A model generated the notes under the pieces. It had not been told where the DNA came from. It was given only the letters and a program-made list of their open reading frames with translations, and did not search any database. A DNA stretch of 64,000 nt from Halostella limicola (GTDB lineage: Archaea > Halobacteriota > Halobacteria > Halobacteriales > Natronoarchaeaceae), in contig NZ_RCDI01000004.1 of the NCBI RefSeq assembly GCF_003675875.1, positions 372,001 to 436,000 of the forward strand, written 5' to 3'. This document shows, one piece after another, positions 26,207 through 34,709 of this stretch (its first letter is position 1; each line of letters begins with the position of its first letter). Both the position numbers and the translations under genes were made by a program.

Positions 26207-26805
26207 AGTCCGGCGCCGGCGACGACCCCTTCGCGGACGACCCATTCGACGAGGACGAGGCGGACGACCAAGCGGACCCGGAGACAGAAACCGCTGCCGA
26301 AGCCGAAGCGGAAGAACCCGAACCGGATGAGTCGGGACAGACGCGAGGCCGGGACTCGAAAGCCAGCGAGGACGTCGACGAGAGCACGGACGACAGCGAC
26401 GCCGCGGACGGGGACGACGGCCGAACTGGCGGGACCGGAGAACGAGTGTCGACGGGGAGCGGACAGCCTGCGAACGAACAGCCGACGGGCGAGACGAGTT
26501 CCTCGGAAGACGGCGGCGGAGGCGAGGACGAGAGCGACGATTCGGACGCCGCGGCGACGCAGGACATCCCGTGGGTGCTCCGACGCTCCCGCGTCAAGGA
26601 GGACCGGGACAACGTCCACCAGTTCTTCCTCCGCGACGAGTACTCGAAGGCGGAGGACGACATCATCGCCGCGGTCGCCGAGGAGCTTGACGTCCGCGAG
26701 AAGCAACTGAAGAAACTGGACGTGCGGGAGGCGATGGTCGCGACCGCCGACGCCGAGGCGATCGCCGAGACGCTGTCGGAGTGGGGCTACGAGTACGTGG
26801 ACTGA
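26203..26805 (+). CDS. Acidic partner protein of ParA (putative ParB/CBP-like)
   Basis: 200 residues. Residues 1 to about 112 are a low-complexity acidic tail (Asp/Glu/Ser/Gly-rich), probably disordered. Residues about 115-200 form a compact alpha-rich domain starting DIPWVLRRSRVKEDRD, then HQFFLRDEYSKAEDDIIAAVAEELD. The four-base overlap with parA and the position match type Ib/SegAB-style cassettes, in which a small downstream protein binds the centromere and activates the ATPase. No classical ParB, HTH or ribbon-helix-helix signature was recognised, so DNA binding is inferred from the context and the upstream iterons. Confidence 0.75.
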   Translation: MKSGAGDDPFADDPFDEDEADDQADPETETAAEAEAEEPEPDESGQTRGRDSKASEDVDESTDDSDAADGDDGRTGGTGERVSTGSGQPANEQPTGETSSSEDGGGGEDESDDSDAAATQDIPWVLRRSRVKEDRDNVHQFFLRDEYSKAEDDIIAAVAEELDVREKQLKKLDVREAMVATADAEAIAETLSEWGYEYVD

Positions 26806-27196
26806 CTCGCCGCGAATTTATATCATCATCAGTACCTTTTTCAGGACCCTATCTCTGGTCGATCTAAGGCGAAAGTAGGGAACGCAAACCCGCTTCTCGA
26901 CGCGGAGAGTGCGTGCGCGAGCCGTCCTAAAACCTCCGTATACGGCACCTAATCCGCGGTATACGGCCAATACCGGTGTCGTAGATGGCGTCTTCTCAGA
27001 CCGAATACGGTCCATTACAATGTATACGCTAGCAGAAATATCGAGGCGGAGATGTCATGAATCGGAACATCGAAATCGGAGCGGACAGTAGCGGCGGAGA
27101 CGGGCGTTTACGGCCCCGCGGCGCCGCAACTCTCGCGCGCGAGACGTGCGAGGGGAAGAGAGGACAGCCGATATGGGCGACGAGAGGTGGGCGACC
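26806..27196. other. Intergenic region with repeated ATACGG operators
   Basis: 391 bp between the partition locus and the PKD surface protein. A T-run (CCTTTTTCAGG near 26834) soon after the partner gene may end transcription. Three copies of a CCGNATACGG-like word follow (separate entry). No gene is seen. Confidence 0.45.
26936..27010. promoter_or_regulatory. Three ATACGG palindromic sites upstream of the PKD protein gene
   Basis: CCGTATACGG (26936-26945, perfect palindrome), CGGTATACGG (26957-26966) and CCGAATACGG (27001-27010) are spaced 21 and 44 bp start to start, about two and four helical turns. This helical phasing suggests cooperative binding of one regulator on a single DNA face. 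The controlled gene is most likely the PKD protein starting at 27197. Confidence 0.5.
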
Positions 27197-30100
27197 ATGA
27201 CCTCGCGGAGAGACAAACTCCGGAGCGCGGCGCTCGCCCTCCTGATGGTGACCTCGGTGTTCGCCACGGTCAACGTCGCGGCGCTCGGGTTCGTCGGAAC
27301 GGCGGAGGCCGCGCCGGGCGACCCAGCGACGTTCGCCGTCACGCAGAACGGTCAGTGCTTCGAGGTCTCGTCGTTCGGCGACGGGACGCAGTCGGTCGAG
27401 AACTTCTACGACTACCGCCCGACGAGTTCCGGGGCCTACAGCTCGCACGGCACGACGGAGTTCCAGGAGAACGATACGACCCAGATGTTCCTCTACAACG
27501 GGTCCGAAGGCGTCAGCCTGGTCGTCGTGCACGACAAGCTGAACGGGGACGACTCCGGCGGGAACGTGACGTTCAACGTCTCCGGCGTTCCGTCCGGAAG
27601 CGAGTGGGCCGTCAGAGACGATTACTACGAGAACAACGACGGCGAGCAAGCGGATACGAACTACGACAACTTCAGCATCGACGGCGACACGGCCCACGCC
27701 GACTGGTTCTGGGTGGACGACCGCACCGACGGCGGCGCCCTGCGTGCCCCGCAAGGCGCGGAGTTCAGCATGACCGTCACCCCGGCGTTCAACGAGGACG
27801 CCCATCACGACCACCCCGACGGCCGGTACAACGGCGGGCAGATCACGACGTGGAACGTCCGGTCGCCCGACGGCACCGCGGGCGGGGGAGCGACCGAACT
27901 CGACATGAGCCAGCCGGTGTCGATCGAGACCGGCGGCTGCGGCTCCGCGCCCGACGCGAGCCTCGACGCGACGCCGGCGAACGCGTCCATCGGCGAGAAC
28001 GTCACCTTCGACGCGAGCGGCTCGGTCGACGAGGACGGCGACATCGCCGAGTACCGCTGGGACTTCGACGGCGACGGACAGGTCGACCGCACGACCCAGG
28101 GAGCGACGACGCAGGCCGCCTACGACGCGGCCGGCGAGTACGAAGCCTCCGTCACCGTCGTCGACGAGGAGGACCGGAGCGACACGGCGACCGCGAACGT
28201 CTCCGTCAGCGAATCGCTGACGGCGCATGCGGACGTTCCGTCCGGGGTCGAGGTGAACGAGACGTTCACCGCCGACGGCTCGAACAGCACCGGCGACGTA
28301 CGGACCTACGAGTGGGACTTCGGCGACGGTACCACACGATCGGGCGAGACCGTCGACCACGCCTACGACCAGACCGGCACGTACACGGTCACACTGACGG
28401 TCTCCGACGGGTCCGGTGACGAGGACACCACGACCGCCGAGGTGACGGTGACCGAACCCGACGAGACGCCGCCGAACGCGTCGCTGACGGCGACGCCGGA
28501 GAACGCGTCGCTCGGCGAGAACGTCACCTTCGACGCCGGCGACTCGTCCGACGACGGCACCATCGCGGAGTACCGCTGGGACTTCGACGGCGACGGGCAG
28601 GTCGACCGCACGACCCAGGGGGCGACGACGCAGACCGCCTACGACGCGGCCGGCGAGTACGAAGCCTCCGTCACCGTCGTCGACACCGGCGACAACGAGG
28701 ACACGGCGACGGCGACGGTCACGGTCTCGGACGAGACGCCGCCGAACGCCAGCGCGAACGTTCCCTCCCGAGTCGCGGTCGGTGATACGTTCACCGCCGA
28801 CGGGTCGGACAGCACCGATAACGGCGAGATCGTCAGCTACGAGTGGGACTTCGGCGACGGCGCCAACGCTACCGGCCAGAGCGTCACCCACGCGTACGAC
28901 GAGAACGGGACCTACGAGGTCACCCTGACCGTCACCGACGCCGCCGGGAACGCGGACAGCGACACGGTCACCGTCGAGGCGGTCGACGCCGACGAGGACG
29001 CCGCGCCCAACGCGAGCCTCGACGCGACGCCGTCCACCGCGAACACCGGCGAGACGGTCACCTTCGACGCCAGCGGCTCCTCGGACGACGACGGCATCAT
29101 CGAGTACCGCTGGGACTTCGACGGCGACGGCAAGGTCGACCGCACGACCGAGTCGGCGACGGCGGAGAAGACCTACGAGCACGCCGGCGAGTACGGGGCG
29201 ACGGTCACCGTCGTCGACACCGCCGGCCAGACGGACACCGCCTCAGCCACCGTAACCGTCGAGGACTCCGACGACGGCGGCGACGGCGGCGACGCGCCGC
29301 CGACGGCCGCGGTCACCGCGCCGGAGACGGTCGTCGTGAACGAGACGTTCGAGATAGACGCCAGCGGGTCGACCGACGACGACGGCATCGTCGAGTACCG
29401 CTGGGACTTCAACGACGACGGCAAGATCGACCGGACCACGACCGAGGCGAAGACGATCAAGGTGTACAACCGGCCGAAGACCTTCACCACGGAGGTCACC
29501 GTGGTCGACGCTTCGGGACAGACCGACTCGGCGACCGTGACCATCGAGGCCACGGAGCCAGACGACGAGGCCCCGACCGGTGACGTGCACGCGCCGGAGA
29601 CGGTCAACGTCGGCGAGGAGTTCGCCGTCAACGTGACGAACGTGCACGACGAGAGCGGCATCGCGCACGTCTGCTGGTACTTCGACGGCGAGAAGGGGCC
29701 CGACGGGCGGAGCGCGACGGTCGCGTTCGACTCGGCGGGCACCCACACCGTCTCGGTGCTGCTGCGAGACGAGGAGGGCAACGAACGCACCATCTCCACG
29801 CAGGTGGAGGTCGTCGCGGAGGACGACGGCGGTGACTCCGGTGGCGACGGCGGAAACTCCGGCGGCAACACCGGTGGTAACACCGGGGGTAGCGCTGGCG
29901 GCAACACCGGAGGCCACACCGGCGGCAGCGCCGGGAGCGCGGACGACGGCGACGAGTCCGACGGCTCGTCGATGGAGACCGAGGTCGACACCTCCGCGGC
30001 GAACGTCGTCGCGCTCTCCGTCACCGGCGCCGACGCCGGCGACCACGCGACGGTCGCCATTCCCGCCGACAACTGGACCGAGGCCCTGACGTTCGACGGG

Positions 30101-30910
30101 ATGACGACGACGTTCGACGCCGCGGGCGACTACGACTTGACGGTCGAGTCGAGCGCCGACGCCCCCGAGAACGTCACCGCGCCGACGGTCGAGGGCGACG
30201 GCTTCGCGCCGCAGGCGTACCTCACCGTCGACCATCCGAACGTGAACGACGAGGACGTGCGCAACGCCTCGATCACGTTCACTGTTCAGAAGGACCTGCT
30301 CGACCGGACTGACGCCGAGCCCGACGCCGTCGGGCTCTACCGCGCGACCAACGGCTCCTGGGAGCGGGTCGAGGTCGAGCACCTCGGCGAGAACGGCTCG
30401 GTCCACGAGTTCCGCGCGAACCTGACCGAGCTGTCGACGTTCGCCGCGGGCGTCGACCGGCCCTCGACGGCCGTGACGGAGGTCGCGATCGACGACACCG
30501 ACGTCAAGGCGGGCGACGTTATCGAGGTCACGGCGACCGTCGCGAACGACGGTCGCGCCGACGGGACGGTCGCCGCCGAGCTGACGGTCGACGGCACGGT
30601 CGTCGCGAGCGAGAACGTGAGCGTCGCCGCCGGCGAGACGGCGACGGTCGCCTTCGAGCACGAACTGGCGAGCGCCGGCACGCTGACCGTCGGCGTCAAC
30701 GGCGAGACGACCGACCTCTCCGTCGCGTCGGTCGAGACCGACGACTCCGACGACGCGACCGAGAGCACGACCGAAGCGGGCGACGGCTCGTCGGACGACT
30801 CCGACGACCCCGACGAGTCCAACTCGCTCGGCCAGCCCGGCATGGGCGTCGGCGCCGCGCTCGTCGCGCTGCTGTGCGCGTCGCTGGTGGCGCTGCGCCG
30901 GCGGGACTGA
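27197..30910 (+). CDS. Large secreted PKD-repeat surface protein with PGF-CTERM-like anchor
   Basis: About 1237 residues. A Sec-type signal (LALLMVTSVFATVNVAALGF, then AEA-AP) starts at residue 10. A 220-residue N-terminal domain with WFWVDD and HHDHPDG follows. Next come six clear PKD domains (repeated YRWDFDGDG or YEWDFGDG cores) and a seventh degenerate one. A Gly/Asn-rich hinge (about residues 880-915) leads to a PGF-pre-PGF-like domain and a CARDB-like domain. The tail reads GQPGMGVGAALVALL...RRRD, which resembles the archaeosortase PGF-CTERM signal with Met in place of Phe. The protein is probably exported, N-glycosylated (many NxS/T) and anchored outside. ATG 27173 is an alternative start. 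Confidence 0.87.
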   Translation: MTSRRDKLRSAALALLMVTSVFATVNVAALGFVGTAEAAPGDPATFAVTQNGQCFEVSSFGDGTQSVENFYDYRPTSSGAYSSHGTTEFQENDTTQMFLYNGSEGVSLVVVHDKLNGDDSGGNVTFNVSGVPSGSEWAVRDDYYENNDGEQADTNYDNFSIDGDTAHADWFWVDDRTDGGALRAPQGAEFSMTVTPAFNEDAHHDHPDGRYNGGQITTWNVRSPDGTAGGGATELDMSQPVSIETGGCGSAPDASLDATPANASIGENVTFDASGSVDEDGDIAEYRWDFDGDGQVDRTTQGATTQAAYDAAGEYEASVTVVDEEDRSDTATANVSVSESLTAHADVPSGVEVNETFTADGSNSTGDVRTYEWDFGDGTTRSGETVDHAYDQTGTYTVTLTVSDGSGDEDTTTAEVTVTEPDETPPNASLTATPENASLGENVTFDAGDSSDDGTIAEYRWDFDGDGQVDRTTQGATTQTAYDAAGEYEASVTVVDTGDNEDTATATVTVSDETPPNASANVPSRVAVGDTFTADGSDSTDNGEIVSYEWDFGDGANATGQSVTHAYDENGTYEVTLTVTDAAGNADSDTVTVEAVDADEDAAPNASLDATPSTANTGETVTFDASGSSDDDGIIEYRWDFDGDGKVDRTTESATAEKTYEHAGEYGATVTVVDTAGQTDTASATVTVEDSDDGGDGGDAPPTAAVTAPETVVVNETFEIDASGSTDDDGIVEYRWDFNDDGKIDRTTTEAKTIKVYNRPKTFTTEVTVVDASGQTDSATVTIEATEPDDEAPTGDVHAPETVNVGEEFAVNVTNVHDESGIAHVCWYFDGEKGPDGRSATVAFDSAGTHTVSVLLRDEEGNERTISTQVEVVAEDDGGDSGGDGGNSGGNTGGNTGGSAGGNTGGHTGGSAGSADDGDESDGSSMETEVDTSAANVVALSVTGADAGDHATVAIPADNWTEALTFDGMTTTFDAAGDYDLTVESSADAPENVTAPTVEGDGFAPQAYLTVDHPNVNDEDVRNASITFTVQKDLLDRTDAEPDAVGLYRATNGSWERVEVEHLGENGSVHEFRANLTELSTFAAGVDRPSTAVTEVAIDDTDVKAGDVIEVTATVANDGRADGTVAAELTVDGTVVASENVSVAAGETATVAFEHELASAGTLTVGVNGETTDLSVASVETDDSDDATESTTEAGDGSSDDSDDPDESNSLGQPGMGVGAALVALLCASLVALRRRD
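28049..28684 (+). repeat. Near-identical 117-bp PKD repeat units within the surface protein gene
   Basis: The segments 28049-28165 and 28568-28684 differ at only three of 117 positions, while the other PKD units of the same gene are far more diverged. Recent duplication or gene conversion explains this. Confidence 0.8.
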
Positions 30911-30932
30911 GGAGCGATTTCGGCTGCAGTTC

Positions 30933-30938
30933 TTTTTT
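30933..30938 (+). terminator. T-run after the PKD protein gene
   Basis: A run of six T (TTCTTTTTTCG) 23 bp after the stop fits an archaeal U-tract terminator. No strong hairpin is needed or seen. Confidence 0.35.
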
Positions 30939-31023
30939 CGCTGCCGTCAGGTCGATAGTCCCGACGGCGCGGTCGGCGTGCGTAGCGGACTGTCGGGACG
31001 GCAGCGTGCGCCACTGCAGATAG

Positions 31024-31051
31024 GTACACACTATCTGTATCTATTGTACAC
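31024..31051 (+). promoter_or_regulatory. Shared island motif, site 1, upstream of the ectoine-hydrolase-like gene
   Basis: GTACACACTATCTG at 31024-31037 is followed by a second GTACAC half at 31046-31051. Related words lie in front of four other promoters of the island (34665, 41346, 43168, 47439). The site lies 50-77 bp before the start codon. Confidence 0.6.
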
Positions 31052-31100
31052 GAAAAGCTTTTGCTCGTCGTGGCCGATCCGTTATCCGAGCTTCGTTACC

Positions 31101-32279
31101 ATGTCACTAGACGTCTTCGGCGACGCCGAGTACGAGCGGCGGATCTCCCGGGCGAAAGAGCGGATGCAAGAGGAGGAGTTGGACGCGCTGGTCGTCTCCG
31201 ACCCCGCGAACATGAACTACCTCTCCGGCTACGACGGGTGGTCGTTCTACGTGCACCAGGCGGTGATCCTCACCGCGGACGCCGACGAACCGGTGTGGGT
31301 CGGCCGCGGGATGGACGCGAACGGCGCGCGGGCCACGACGTGGCTCTCTGAGGCGAACATCCGGGCGTACAGCGACGACCACGTCCACTCGCCGCGCGAC
31401 CTCCACCCGATGGACTACGTCGCGGGCGTGCTGGAGGACCTGGGCGTCGCGGACGGGCGCATCGGCCTGGAGATGGACGCCTCCTACTTCACGGCGAAGT
31501 CGTACACGCGCCTGCTGTCGAACCTCCCCGAGGCGGAGTTCGAGGACGCGACGCTACTGGTCAACTGGGTCCGCGTGAAGAAGTCCGAGCGGGAACTCGA
31601 CTACATGCGCGAGGCCGCGCGGATCTCTGAGGAGGCGATGGCCGCCGGCCTCGACGCCATCGAGGCGGGCGTCCCCGAGTACGAGGCCGCAGCCGCCGTT
31701 TACGACGCGCTGATCACCGGCACCGACGAGTACGGCGGCGACTACCCGGCCATCGTCCCGCTGATGCCGTCCGGCGACCACACCGGGACGCCGCACCTCA
31801 CCTGGACGGACCGCGAGTTCGAGGAGGGCGACCCCGTGATCATCGAACTCTCCGGTTGTCGCCACCGCTACCACTCGCCGCTCGCGCGGACGACGTTCGT
31901 CGGCGACCCGCCGGAGGAGATACAGCGCACCGCCGACGTGGTCGTCGAGGGGCTGGAGGCCGCGCTCGACGCCGCGGAGCCGGGCGTCACCTGCGAGGCC
32001 GTCGAGAAGGCCTGGCGAGAGACAATAGCGAAGTACGACATCGAGAAGGAAGACCGGATCGGCTACTCGATGGGACTGGGCTACCCGCCGGACTGGGGCG
32101 AGCACACCGCCAGCCTCCGGCCCGGCGACGAGACGGTGCTGGAGGAGGACATGACGTTCCACATGATACCCGGCATCTGGGGCGACGACTTCGGCGTCGA
32201 GATCAGCGAGACGTTCCACGTGACGAGCGACGGCGCGGAGGCGCTCGCCGACTTCCCGCGGGAGCTGTTCACGACGTAG
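31101..32279 (+). CDS. doeA: Ectoine hydrolase (DoeA/EutD-like, M24 pita-bread fold)
   Basis: 392 residues. The N-terminal creatinase-type domain has GYDGWSFYVHQAVIL (near 44) and GRGMDANGAR, then HPMDYVAG. The C-terminal pita-bread domain has GGDYPAIVPLMPSGDHTG, HLTW, YPPDWGEHTASLRPGDE and FHMIPGIWGDDFG. This string of blocks matches what I remember of bacterial DoeA/EutD, which opens the ectoine ring to N-acetyl-2,4-diaminobutyrate, better than Xaa-Pro aminopeptidases. The usual metal Asp pair is not obvious (ELSGCRHRYHSPL instead), as in creatinase-like M24 members. It heads an island with deacylases, aminotransferases and a BCCT carrier. Methionine 31101 is the only sensible start. Confidence 0.85.
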   Translation: MSLDVFGDAEYERRISRAKERMQEEELDALVVSDPANMNYLSGYDGWSFYVHQAVILTADADEPVWVGRGMDANGARATTWLSEANIRAYSDDHVHSPRDLHPMDYVAGVLEDLGVADGRIGLEMDASYFTAKSYTRLLSNLPEAEFEDATLLVNWVRVKKSERELDYMREAARISEEAMAAGLDAIEAGVPEYEAAAAVYDALITGTDEYGGDYPAIVPLMPSGDHTGTPHLTWTDREFEEGDPVIIELSGCRHRYHSPLARTTFVGDPPEEIQRTADVVVEGLEAALDAAEPGVTCEAVEKAWRETIAKYDIEKEDRIGYSMGLGYPPDWGEHTASLRPGDETVLEEDMTFHMIPGIWGDDFGVEISETFHVTSDGAEALADFPRELFTT

Positions 32280-32364
32280 GGCCGTGACGGAGCTTGCGGT
32301 GTGAAAGCCCCGGAACTCGCTGGTTCGCTCTCAGCCCACAGCGGGAGTTAGTAGGACCCCTCGA

Positions 32365-32844
32365 TCAGCAAAGACAATCTCGAGTCCTGGTCAACTCGAC
32401 GACCTCCGCGTGTAGTTTCGTGGCCAACTCGTACGTCGTTCGGGCGCGGTATTCGCCGGCAATGCCGGTCCGGTAGTACGACTCCGACCGATTCTCACGC
32501 CAGAGTTCCCGCAGCCGGTCGGCAACGTCGCGAGAGAAGAGCCCCGCTCGGACGCCTAGTCCGTAGACTTCGGTGTGGGACTGCCCGGGAACGTCGTACC
32601 CTTTCTCCTCGACGTAAAACTGAATCGACCGCTCGATCGCGACGAACGAGGCCTCGATGATCACGGTGATGTGACCGTTCCGGTCGAACAGGAACCCTGC
32701 GGCATCGAGGAGGCGGCACGCTTTGCGCAGCTGGAGGACGGCCGCGTCGGCGACGTGCTCCAGTCCGACTTCCGGATGCTCCGGTCGCCGTTGGAAGGCG
32801 TCTTCGGCGTCGGTGAGCGCTTCTTCGAGGTCCTGCGAGGTCAT
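32365..32844 (-). CDS. HEPN-domain protein (putative toxin RNase of a HEPN-MNT pair)
   Basis: 159 residues, all-helical. The RELWRENRSESYYRTG segment near residue 117 corresponds to the Arg/polar region of HEPN domains, and the SFVAIERSIQFY helix is also typical. It overlaps the upstream nucleotidyltransferase gene by four bases (ATGA), the standard antitoxin-toxin arrangement. HEPN proteins in such pairs are RNases silenced when the MNT partner adenylylates or binds them. A clean R-x4-6-H motif is not present, so catalytic competence is uncertain. Confidence 0.78.
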   Translation of the reverse strand: MTSQDLEEALTDAEDAFQRRPEHPEVGLEHVADAAVLQLRKACRLLDAAGFLFDRNGHITVIIEASFVAIERSIQFYVEEKGYDVPGQSHTEVYGLGVRAGLFSRDVADRLRELWRENRSESYYRTGIAGEYRARTTYELATKLHAEVVELTRTRDCLC

Positions 32845-33500
32845 TTCGACTCACCGCCGAACACGGCCCGTTTGGCGCGGTCGAACGCTGCGCTCGAGTA
32901 CAACACGATCCCCTTCCGGAAGATCTCCTGCACGTCGCTGCTGCGCTTGCGAACGCTCTCGGCGGACTCGACGAAGGTCTCGAACTCGTACCGATCGCCG
33001 TCGAAGGGCCGCTCCTCGAGGTCTCGCTTGGCGTCCGCGACGGCGCGCCGCGTACGTACCACCGCGTCGTCATCGTCGACGAGCACGAACACGTCGATGT
33101 CGCTCGCCCGGTCGGCCTCGCCGCGGGCGACGCTGCCGAAACAGACGACGCCCGCGACGTGGGAGCAGTCGTCGGTGATTCGGTCGACGAACGCCTGTAG
33201 CGGTTTCCGGAACTCGGACTGGGGCACATCGAAGATCGGGTCGTCGGCTTCGTGAAGGCGGTCCTCGTCGATCTGGTAGAGCGTCTTCCGGCCGACGTCG
33301 CGGCGGACGACCAGGCCCAGATCCTGCAGCAACGAGAGGGCCTTCGAGACGCTCGGCCCGCCGAAGCCGGTGAGCTCCTGAAGGTCGCGATTCGAGAACT
33401 CGTCCGCGGGGTTCTGTGCCGTTATTTCGAGGATGTCGTCCATCGCTTCGTACCGGAATATCTGCTCGTCGGGGAGCGGCAGTCGGAGGTCGACGTGCAT
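32841..33500 (-). CDS. MNT-type nucleotidyltransferase with N-terminal winged helix (antitoxin)
   Basis: 219 residues. Residues about 15-85 form a winged helix (FSNRDLQELTGFGGPSVSKALSLLQDLGLVV). Residues about 105-200 form a minimal nucleotidyltransferase with CFGSVARGEADRASDIDVFVLV, i.e. the GS...DxD catalytic signature. It is transcribed first, overlapping the HEPN gene. The wHTH suggests it represses its own operon. The matching operator is the inverted repeat TACTGTTATA/TATAACAGTA that begins at its start codon. Confidence 0.84.
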   Translation of the reverse strand: MHVDLRLPLPDEQIFRYEAMDDILEITAQNPADEFSNRDLQELTGFGGPSVSKALSLLQDLGLVVRRDVGRKTLYQIDEDRLHEADDPIFDVPQSEFRKPLQAFVDRITDDCSHVAGVVCFGSVARGEADRASDIDVFVLVDDDDAVVRTRRAVADAKRDLEERPFDGDRYEFETFVESAESVRKRSSDVQEIFRKGIVLYSSAAFDRAKRAVFGGESK

Positions 33501-33543
33501 ACTGTTATACTATACGTAATTGTTTATTCAGTATATAACAGTA
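33500..33543 (-). promoter_or_regulatory. Inverted repeat TACTGTTATA-N24-TATAACAGTA at the HEPN-MNT promoter
   Basis: Perfect 10-bp arms at 33500-33509 and 33534-33543 flank the AT-rich core promoter; the left arm touches the start codon. The spacing of arm centres (34 bp) is about three helical turns. It is a natural target for the wHTH domain of the MNT protein. Confidence 0.62.
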
Positions 33544-33611
33544 CCGCTCGTTCGGCCACGGATTATCGGGCTGAGAAACCGAACTGATGCAGACCGCGGA
33601 GAGTGAGTCGG

Positions 33612-34580
33612 TCAGTCACCGGGCGCGACCACCAGATTCACCAACTCGTCGCCGGACTCCAGCGCGGCGACGTTCTCCGCGACGATGTTGGCGAGTCGGT
33701 CCCAGTGCTTCGGCGTGTGACCGCCGGTGTGGGGCGTGATCAGGCAGTTCTCCAGGTCCCAGAGCGGGTGGTCCGCCGGCAGCGGTTCGGGGTCGGTGAC
33801 GTCCAGCGCCGCGCCGCGGATCTTGTTCGACTGCAGCGCCGCGACGAGCGCGTCGGTGTCGACGATGCCGCCGCGGGCGGCGTTGACGAGGACGGCGTTC
33901 GGCGGGAGCGTCGCGAACTCGTCCGCGCCGACGAGGCCGCGCGTGAGGTCGGTGAGCGGGCAGGCGATCACGACGTAGTCGCTCCGGGAGAACGCGTCGT
34001 GGATCGCCTCGTCGTCGAAGCCGACCACCTCGTCGGTCGGACCGCCTTTCTCCGGCGAGTACCGGACGCCGACCGTCTCCACCTCGAACCCCTTCAGGCG
34101 CTGCGCGACGGCCTGCCCGATGGAGCCGAGGCCGACGATCGTCACGGTGCTGCCGGCGAACTCGTGGGACTGGAAGTGCCGCCACTCGGCGTTCTGCTTG
34201 CGCCGCCACCCCTCGTGCAGGCGGCGGGCGAACACGAGCACGTTCCCGATCGCCTGCTCGGCGATGCCCGGCGCGTGGATGCCGCCGGCGTTGGTCACCG
34301 CGACGCCGCGGTCGGCGAGCGCGTCCGTCGGGACGTGGTCGGTACCGGCGAAGGTGCACGCGAACAGCTCCAGCCGCTCCGCGCCCGCGATCAGCGACTC
34401 CTCAACGGTGATCCCCGTCACGACGCGGGCGCCCGAAACGAGTTCGCGCTCCTGCTGGGGCGTCCTCGCGTGCGCAACGGTGTAGTCGGGGAGACGCTCA
34501 CGGAGCGCCTCCGCGTACGATGCCATCGAGAGTCCCTCGGTCCCCTCGCGGAGGACCGCGATGTCTGGTTGCGTGCTCAT
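33612..34580 (-). CDS. D-2-hydroxyacid dehydrogenase (NAD-dependent)
   Basis: 322 residues. The Rossmann motif GLGSIGQAVAQRL is near residue 150. The catalytic Arg is in NAARGG, Glu in DVTDPEPLPADHPLW and His in TPHTGGH, in the right order for the D-isomer-specific 2-hydroxyacid family. It reduces 2-oxoacids or oxidises D-2-hydroxyacids in the cytoplasm. It diverges from the M20 deacylase gene, and their shared 129-bp region holds the island motif, suggesting co-regulation with the ectoine-type genes. Its substrate there is not known; a hydroxylated intermediate of hydroxyectoine breakdown is one possibility. Confidence 0.87.
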   Translation of the reverse strand: MSTQPDIAVLREGTEGLSMASYAEALRERLPDYTVAHARTPQQERELVSGARVVTGITVEESLIAGAERLELFACTFAGTDHVPTDALADRGVAVTNAGGIHAPGIAEQAIGNVLVFARRLHEGWRRKQNAEWRHFQSHEFAGSTVTIVGLGSIGQAVAQRLKGFEVETVGVRYSPEKGGPTDEVVGFDDEAIHDAFSRSDYVVIACPLTDLTRGLVGADEFATLPPNAVLVNAARGGIVDTDALVAALQSNKIRGAALDVTDPEPLPADHPLWDLENCLITPHTGGHTPKHWDRLANIVAENVAALESGDELVNLVVAPGD

Positions 34581-34664
34581 GTGGTGTCTCCCGCGTCGGT
34601 CGACGCGGACGGATGACGGTACGATCGGTCGTATCGAACTTAATCTTTCGTGTATGGTATTAAC

Positions 34665-34678
34665 GACTACTGTGTACA
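34665..34678 (-). promoter_or_regulatory. Shared island motif, site 2, in the divergent D-2HDH / M20 promoter
   Basis: On the minus strand the site reads GTACACAGTAGTCG, matching the first half of the motif exactly and the second half poorly. A further GTGTAT (minus: ATACAC) lies at 34651-34656. It is positioned 32 bp before the M20 gene and 85 bp before the dehydrogenase gene. Confidence 0.5.
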
Positions 34679-34709
34679 GTTAAGGTCGTGGAGCACGTTA
34701 CCGGATCGC

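Noticed and set aside
27029-29182. 717-residue minus-strand open frame across the PKD gene
   Set aside because: It is antisense to an obviously coding PKD array, and its Val/Arg-rich composition is that of reversed haloarchaeal codons.
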